Assembly: GCA_900754495.1 (NCBI GenBank)
Contig: CAAEDC010000243.1
Location: 1-17,423 of the forward strand
From: Eggerthellaceae bacterium
Lineage (GTDB): Bacteria > Actinomycetota > Coriobacteriia > Coriobacteriales > Eggerthellaceae
Direction of reading: 5' to 3'
DNA: 17,423 nt
Shown here one piece after another: positions 14,736-17,423 of the stretch. Each line of letters begins with the position of its first letter. Within the stretch, counting starts at the first letter, position 1. Both the position numbers and the translations under genes were made by a program. Below the pieces are notes generated by a model, which saw nothing but the letters and a program-made list of their open reading frames with translations, was not told the DNA's origin and did not search any database.

Positions 14736-15125
14736 CTAGCCCTCCTCCGCCGCGTTCGCGGGGTCCTTCGCCAGCGACGTGGCCACGCTGTGCAGTATGT
14801 GGCGCCCGTTCTCGTTCATGGAGTCGTAGGCGTCCTCGATGGCCTCCAGGCGTTTATCTATCACACGCACAGGGCGCGGCGTCGGTTCATCTGGAATACC
14901 CATAGCCTCAGCAATGGTCCCGGGTTCTGCGAGATCGTACCCATACAACTCAGTAACCGACACGCCAAAGAAGTCGGCTATGCGCTTCACTTCCGAGCTT
15001 TTCTGCGGCTGGTTTTTGCACTGTTCCCAGTTTCTGTACGTTCCCGGGTTCACACCGAGCAGTTCGGCGGCTTCCTTCTGCGAAAGATGCGCGCGTTGTC
15101 TGATGGCTTTTAACTCGTAAAGCAT
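14736..15125 (-). CDS. XRE-family HTH repressor (CI-like)
   Basis: A 129-residue protein with an N-terminal helix-turn-helix (about residues 3-60): KAIRQRAHLSQKEAAELLGV, then NPGTYRNWEQ as recognition helix, and IADFFGVSVTELYGYD. The C-terminal half (PRPVRVIDKRLEAIEDAYDSM, then a short helical tail) has no protease motif, so it is not a LexA-type self-cleaving repressor. It is transcribed leftward, ends 2 nt before the recombinase start and is divergent from the Cro-like operon, the place of a lysogeny repressor. ATG 15125 has GGTGA about 7 nt upstream and TATAAT (complement 15167-15172) at a suitable distance. It probably binds the repeats in 15144-15250. Confidence 0.87.
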   Translation of the reverse strand: MLYELKAIRQRAHLSQKEAAELLGVNPGTYRNWEQCKNQPQKSSEVKRIADFFGVSVTELYGYDLAEPGTIAEAMGIPDEPTPRPVRVIDKRLEAIEDAYDSMNENGRHILHSVATSLAKDPANAAEEG

Positions 15126-15166
15126 GCGCTTTTCACCGCCTATCTGTGTACTTCTACGTTTCCGCG

Positions 15167-15172
15167 ATTATA
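15167..15172 (-). promoter_or_regulatory. -10 element of the leftward repressor-recombinase operon
   Basis: A consensus TATAAT on the minus strand within AT-rich DNA, 41 nt before the repressor start. The expected -35 (complement 15190-15195, TAGTCA) is poor and overlaps the -35 of the rightward promoter, so the two promoters may compete. Confidence 0.5.
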
Positions 15173-15188
15173 AATTACAAATTTATTG

Positions 15189-15217
15189 TTGACTAGTACA
15201 CGGCTTCTGTGTATCTT
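15189..15217 (+). promoter_or_regulatory. Rightward early promoter (PR-like)
   Basis: TTGACT (15189-15194), exactly 17 nt, then TATCTT (15212-15217): the best promoter in the window. The predicted start is about 15224, inside the palindrome at 15222-15240. It drives the 111-aa / Cro-like / RuvC-like operon. Confidence 0.7.
15197..15213. promoter_or_regulatory. Operator-like inverted repeat in the rightward promoter
   Basis: TACACGG and CTGTGTA are imperfect inverted halves around CTT, lying between the -35 and -10 and touching the -10. The same half-site recurs as CTGTGTA at 15144-15150 (leftward leader) and TACACGG at 15244-15250, giving four copies in about 110 nt. These are candidate binding sites for the CI-like or Cro-like protein. 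Confidence 0.5.
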
Positions 15218-15221
15218 ACAG

Positions 15222-15240
15222 ATGCACGAAGTTCGTGCAT
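15222..15240. promoter_or_regulatory. 19-bp palindrome at the rightward transcription start
   Basis: ATGCACGAA, one central G, TTCGTGCAT: a perfect 9-bp inverted repeat just downstream of the -10. Its sequence differs from the TACACGG half-sites, suggesting a second regulator or an RNA hairpin in the leader. Confidence 0.5.
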
Positions 15241-15279
15241 TACTACACGGGTTATATGTACCCATCGAGAGGAGAAGCA

Positions 15280-15615
15280 ATGGCAAGCAAGGAAGACAAG
15301 ACGTTCTGGGACGCTCTGATGGCGGCGTACGAGAAGCAGCGCGTGGGCCTCGAGTTCGAGGAGGCCGAGAACGGATGCATGGAGGAGACGCACGGCAGCC
15401 TCAAGCGCCGCATCCACGCCCAGTGGGGCTTCGACCCGTCCCGCATCGTCCTCATGGAGGCCGACATGAAGGCGATGTTCGAGCTGGGGCGCACCCAGTA
15501 CAACCTGTACAGCTCGGTGCGCTTCCAGGTGAACGGCAAGGGCTGGGCCACCGACTTCACGGACCTCGTGGCCAGCCCCGCGTACGACGAGAAGGAGAAG
15601 GAGGAAGAGGAGTAG
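15280..15615 (+). CDS. Hypothetical phage early protein, 111 aa
   Basis: Not recognised. It is the first gene after the rightward promoter. It is acidic and mostly helical in appearance (TFWDALMAAYEKQRVGLEFEE), with one region that could be beta-rich (NLYSSVRFQVNGKGWATDF), and ends in a Lys/Glu run (DEKEKEEEE). There is no signal or membrane segment. A frame-compatible ATG exists upstream at 15235, but ATG 15280 is chosen because AGAGGAGA (15267-15274) is 5 nt before it. Its TAG overlaps the next gene's GTG (TAGTG, 15613-15617). The first position of an early operon often holds a regulatory or recombination-directionality protein, but nothing in the sequence decides this. Confidence 0.75.
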   Translation: MASKEDKTFWDALMAAYEKQRVGLEFEEAENGCMEETHGSLKRRIHAQWGFDPSRIVLMEADMKAMFELGRTQYNLYSSVRFQVNGKGWATDFTDLVASPAYDEKEKEEEE

Positions 15616-15815
15616 TGAACGGGAAGCTGATGAAGGAGCGCCGCAAGGCGCTGGGCATGACCCAGATGCAGCTGGCGGTGGCCGTGGGCGCTTCGAGCGT
15701 GGCCCTGGTCAGCAGCTGGGAGCGCGGCTGCACCGTGGCCAGCGTGCCGAAGCTCAAGAAGCTGGCGGAGGTCCTTGGCGTGACCATGGAGCAGCTGCTG
15801 GAAGAGGAGGAATAG
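15615..15815 (+). CDS. Small XRE-family HTH protein, Cro-like, 66 aa
   Basis: A compact single-domain helix-turn-helix protein: KLMKERRKALGMTQMQLAVAV (helices 1-2), GASSVALVSSWERG (turn and recognition helix), LKKLAEVLGVTMEQLLEEEE. The start is GTG 15615, overlapping the preceding stop as TAGTG; a purine-rich AGGAGGAAGAGGAG run just upstream serves as Shine-Dalgarno and suggests coupled translation. A longer frame opens further upstream in a different register from the 111-aa gene, but that part has no coding character. Divergent from the CI-like repressor, it most likely plays the Cro role at the shared operators. Confidence 0.8.
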   Translation: MNGKLMKERRKALGMTQMQLAVAVGASSVALVSSWERGCTVASVPKLKKLAEVLGVTMEQLLEEEE

Positions 15816-15836
15816 GAATGGCGGTGATCATTGACC

Positions 15837-16022
15837 ATGGCGGAGCGCGGCGAGGAGCGCAGGGACGCGGCGAAGAGGATGGCGCGGTCGCGGCTCATGT
15901 CGGCGGTGCGCGCGGCGTTCGAGGCGCCGGGCGTCGAGGAGGAGTTCGAGAGGTGGAAGGCCGCGCGGGAGAAGCCTGCAAGCAAGCCCGCGCAGCCGGA
16001 AGCCATGCCCGCGGGGGCGTGA
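15837..16022 (+). CDS. Small hypothetical protein, 61 aa
   Basis: Not recognised. A charged, probably helical protein (ERGEERRDAAKRMARSRLMS, then EEEFERWKAAREKPASKP) with a Pro/Ala-rich end. The start is decided by GGTGATCA (15823-15830), an eight-base match to the far part of the anti-Shine-Dalgarno sequence, 6 nt before ATG 15837. A competing frame from ATG 15818 reads a Gly/Arg/Ala-rich, non-protein-like sequence over the same DNA and is rejected for its first 67 codons. The TGA overlaps the next GTG (GTGA, 16019-16022). Confidence 0.6.
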   Translation: MAERGEERRDAAKRMARSRLMSAVRAAFEAPGVEEEFERWKAAREKPASKPAQPEAMPAGA

Positions 16023-16258
16023 CCGGGCGAGTATACGCCAAGGCGGCGGCGAACGCCAACGCCGTGCTGGCATTCGCGGCGGTGGCCGTGCTGCTCATGG
16101 CGCTGCTGACGGGCCAGATGTGCCACAAGGCGTACCTGGACGGCCAGGCGCACGGCATCGCCGCGTCCAAGGCCGAGGCCGAGGCGCAGGCATACGACCG
16201 CGGCTACGCGGCGGCGGTGTACGAGTACCGGGAGGGCGAGGCCGCATGGGCGCGCTAG
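16019..16258 (+). CDS. Small single-pass membrane protein, 79 aa
   Basis: Not recognised as a family. One hydrophobic segment lies near the N-terminus (about residues 14-34, AVLAFAAVAVLLMALLTG), followed by a charged Ala/Glu-rich helix (AASKAEAEAQAYDRGYAAAV). GTG 16019 overlaps the stop of the previous gene, giving a GTGA junction. The size and layout resemble small phage membrane proteins of the early region, but no function can be assigned. Its last 13 nt overlap the RuvC-like gene. Confidence 0.62.
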   Translation: MTGRVYAKAAANANAVLAFAAVAVLLMALLTGQMCHKAYLDGQAHGIAASKAEAEAQAYDRGYAAAVYEYREGEAAWAR

Positions 16259-16749
16259 GGGCCATCGTGGCCGTCGACCCGGGCTGCCTGCACACGGGCA
16301 TCGTGTACATGGACGAGCGCCGCGTGATCGACTCGCGCACCATCGGGTTCCCGAAGGGCGTGAGGGGCGACAACGACCTGCTGGACGAGCGCTGCGAGTC
16401 CATCTGGCGCCAGCTTGAGCGCTTCCTGGCCGAGCACCCGCACAGCATGGTGGTGCTCGAAGGCTACCAGCAGCAGGGCGGCCGCGGCCACATGAGCATG
16501 AGCCACCAGACGCCGTGGCTGGTGGGCAGCCTCACCGCGCACCTGCACAAGGCCGGCGAGCCGTTCACCATCCAGCTGAGCGCCAAGGTGCTCAACCCGA
16601 GGGCGCGCGGGAACTGCGCGTGGGCGGTCGACGAGGCGCTGCAGGGGCGAGAGGTCCTGCAGGGCTGCGGCCGCCTGGTGACCAACGAGCACCTGCGCAG
16701 CGCGTTCGCGCACGGCCTGTGGTTCTACCAGCGCCATGGCGGGCGCTGA
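16246..16749 (+). CDS. RuvC-like Holliday junction resolvase (RNase H fold), phage type
   Basis: A 167-residue protein with the RNase H-like resolvase layout: the first strand AIVAVDPGCLHTGIVYMD with catalytic Asp11, the second acidic position in MVVLEGYQQQGG (Glu72), then TPWLVGSLTAHLHKAG and LSAKVLNPRARG, and the last helix TNEHLRSAFAHGLWFYQ (about 146-162). RuvC uses four acidic residues to cut Holliday junctions with Mg2+. Here the last motif, usually D..D or H..D, reads N147-E148-H149 ... S152, so the final Asp is replaced; E148 or the His may substitute. ATG 16246 is preferred over ATG 16120 because resolvase homology begins at once and the upstream codons are a shadow of the membrane-protein gene. 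A resolvase among early genes suits debranching of replication or recombination intermediates. Confidence 0.72.
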   Translation: MGALGAIVAVDPGCLHTGIVYMDERRVIDSRTIGFPKGVRGDNDLLDERCESIWRQLERFLAEHPHSMVVLEGYQQQGGRGHMSMSHQTPWLVGSLTAHLHKAGEPFTIQLSAKVLNPRARGNCAWAVDEALQGREVLQGCGRLVTNEHLRSAFAHGLWFYQRHGGR

Positions 16750-17285
16750 TGCGGCGCGGCGAGAGCCTGCGCCCGTGGACCGTCGCGGAAGAGCGCAGGC
16801 TGCGCGAGATGGCCGGGCGCGTCCCCCGCCGCGAGATAGCGTGGCGGCTCAGGCGCTCGAACGAGAGCGTGCGCCAGAAGGCGAAGCGCATGGGGCTGTC
16901 CCTGCGCTGCTGGGAGCCGAGGTGCGCGCAGACCTGCCCGCGCTGCGGGATGGCGCGGGAGAGGATGGGCAAGAGCGGGGCCTGCAGGCCGTGCGAGCTG
17001 CGCGACCTCATAGCGAGGGCCGACGCGGACGCGTCCATGGCCATGGCGATGCTCGGCCACGCCGACCGGGCCACCTACCAGAGGACCGAGGCGCGCACCC
17101 AGTCGGGCGTGCCGCCGAAGCCGCCCGAGCCGGACACCAGCGGCATGACGCCCTACCAGGCGGCGAAGGCCCGCGACGAGTGGGCGGGCGCCATGGAGGC
17201 GTGGGACGTGCGCAGGCTGACCCGCGTGCTGAAGGCCAAGCGCAGGCGCGTCGAGCGCATGCGAAAAAAAATCCCGAATCAATGA
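16749..17285 (+). CDS. Myb/SANT-like HTH protein with CxxC zinc-ribbon
   Basis: A 178-residue protein. Residues about 8-52 resemble a Myb/SANT-type helix-turn-helix: PWTVAEERRLREMAG, then IAWRLRRSNESVRQKAKRMG, LSLR. A four-cysteine zinc-binding pattern follows, CPRCG then CRPC (about 16 residues apart). The C-terminal part has a Pro-rich linker (GVPPKPPEPDTSGMTPY) and a very basic end (VLKAKRRRVERMRKKIPNQ). It is probably a DNA-binding phage regulator; the target is unknown. ATG 16749 overlaps the stop of the RuvC-like gene (TGATG). The penultimate codons contain a run of eight A (17264-17271). AGG and AGA codons look more frequent than in the chromosomal genes to the left, by eye. Confidence 0.7.
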   Translation: MRRGESLRPWTVAEERRLREMAGRVPRREIAWRLRRSNESVRQKAKRMGLSLRCWEPRCAQTCPRCGMARERMGKSGACRPCELRDLIARADADASMAMAMLGHADRATYQRTEARTQSGVPPKPPEPDTSGMTPYQAAKARDEWAGAMEAWDVRRLTRVLKAKRRRVERMRKKIPNQ

Positions 17286-17320
17286 CACTTTTATATTTTG
17301 CCTGATAGGAGGCACCGAAC

Positions 17321-17423
17321 ATGGAACTGAAGCGAGTCAAGACCGCCGACGTGTACCCGAGCGAGGGCAACCCGCGCGAGGACATGGGCGACCTGGAGGC
17401 GCTGGCCGCCAGCTTCGAGCTGA
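17321..17423 (+). CDS. ParB-like nuclease domain protein (3' truncated by window edge)
   Basis: Only the first 34 codons are visible: MELKRVKTADVYPSEGNPRE, then DMGDLEALAASFEL. This matches the start of the ParB/Spo0J N-terminal domain, where a strand with P..NPR is followed by a helix of the DL..LA.S. type. Phages and plasmids carry such proteins as partition factors, CTPase switches, or ParB-fold nucleases and methyltransferase fusions; the missing part would decide. AGGAGG (17307-17312) lies 8 nt before the ATG. A 35-nt AT-rich gap separates it from the previous gene. Confidence 0.75.
   Translation, partial: MELKRVKTADVYPSEGNPREDMGDLEALAASFEL

Larger units (their letters stand above)
13317..17423. 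mobile_element. Integrated prophage or related element, left portion (right end outside the window)
   Basis: Content and layout are phage-like: a recombinase next to a tRNA, a CI-like repressor reading left with the recombinase, a divergent operator region, and a rightward run of tightly overlapping small genes including a Cro-like HTH, a RuvC-like nuclease, an HTH/zinc protein and a ParB-domain protein. No structural, packaging or conjugation gene is in view, so prophage versus integrative element is undecided. The left boundary is approximate. Confidence 0.75.

Noticed and set aside
15186..15614. Upstream extension of the Cro-like frame
   Set aside because: It would start within the promoter and read the 111-aa gene out of frame; GTG 15615 gives a complete HTH domain.
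15818..16018. First 67 codons of the frame beginning at ATG 15818
   Set aside because: Gly/Arg/Ala-rich sequence in the wrong frame over the 61-aa gene, which has the better ribosome binding site; the frame becomes protein-like only after GTG 16019.
1..17423. CRISPR array, insertion sequence or rRNA
   Set aside because: No regularly spaced direct repeats, transposase gene or rRNA sequence was seen by eye on either strand.

Overview
The window looks like chromosomal DNA from a high-GC actinobacterium, most likely class Coriobacteriia and probably an Eggerthellaceae relative (Eggerthella, Gordonibacter or Adlercreutzia type). The grounds are the high GC content, the actinobacterial FHA / PP2C / FtsW-RodA / PBP / PASTA-kinase cluster, an NTF2-like plus LytTR regulator, and a DUF2207 membrane protein. 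The genus is inferred; no search was run.

Region 1 (1-7080, + strand) is a cell-wall and division signalling operon: the 3' end of an FhaA-like protein, a membrane-anchored FhaB-like protein, a PP2C Ser/Thr phosphatase, a single 922-residue fusion of a SEDS glycosyltransferase (FtsW/RodA) with a class B penicillin-binding protein, and a PASTA Ser/Thr kinase (PknB). Most junctions overlap (TGATG, ATGA). Only the kinase has a real upstream gap (230 nt), which holds an inverted repeat. The kinase and phosphatase would set the phosphorylation state read by the FHA proteins, next to the fused peptidoglycan polymerase/transpeptidase.

Region 2 (7081-13316) is ordinary chromosomal housekeeping: a strong hairpin, tRNA-Arg(CCT) with a terminator, a 375-nt intergenic stretch holding a parS-like 16-mer, a PF06541-type membrane protein, a convergently overlapping RsbW-like ATPase, an NTF2-LytTR regulator, a shikimate-kinase-like P-loop protein with altered substrate-site residues, a DUF2207 membrane protein, and tRNA-Ser(GCT) with its own promoter.

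Region 3 (about 13317 to the window end) is the left part of an integrated mobile element or prophage abutting tRNA-Ser. It carries a large serine recombinase whose reading frame runs through the tRNA terminator into the tRNA, a CI-like XRE repressor, a divergent control region with several operator-like repeats, and a tightly overlapping rightward early operon: a 111-aa unknown, a Cro-like HTH, two small unknowns (one with a membrane segment), a RuvC-like resolvase, a Myb-like HTH/zinc-ribbon protein, and the start of a ParB-domain protein. The other end of the element is outside the window.

Nothing here is clearly an undescribed system. The most notable points are the SEDS-PBP fusion, the recombinase frame invading tRNA-Ser, the parS-like site, the atypical shikimate kinase and the RuvC homologue with altered catalytic residues.
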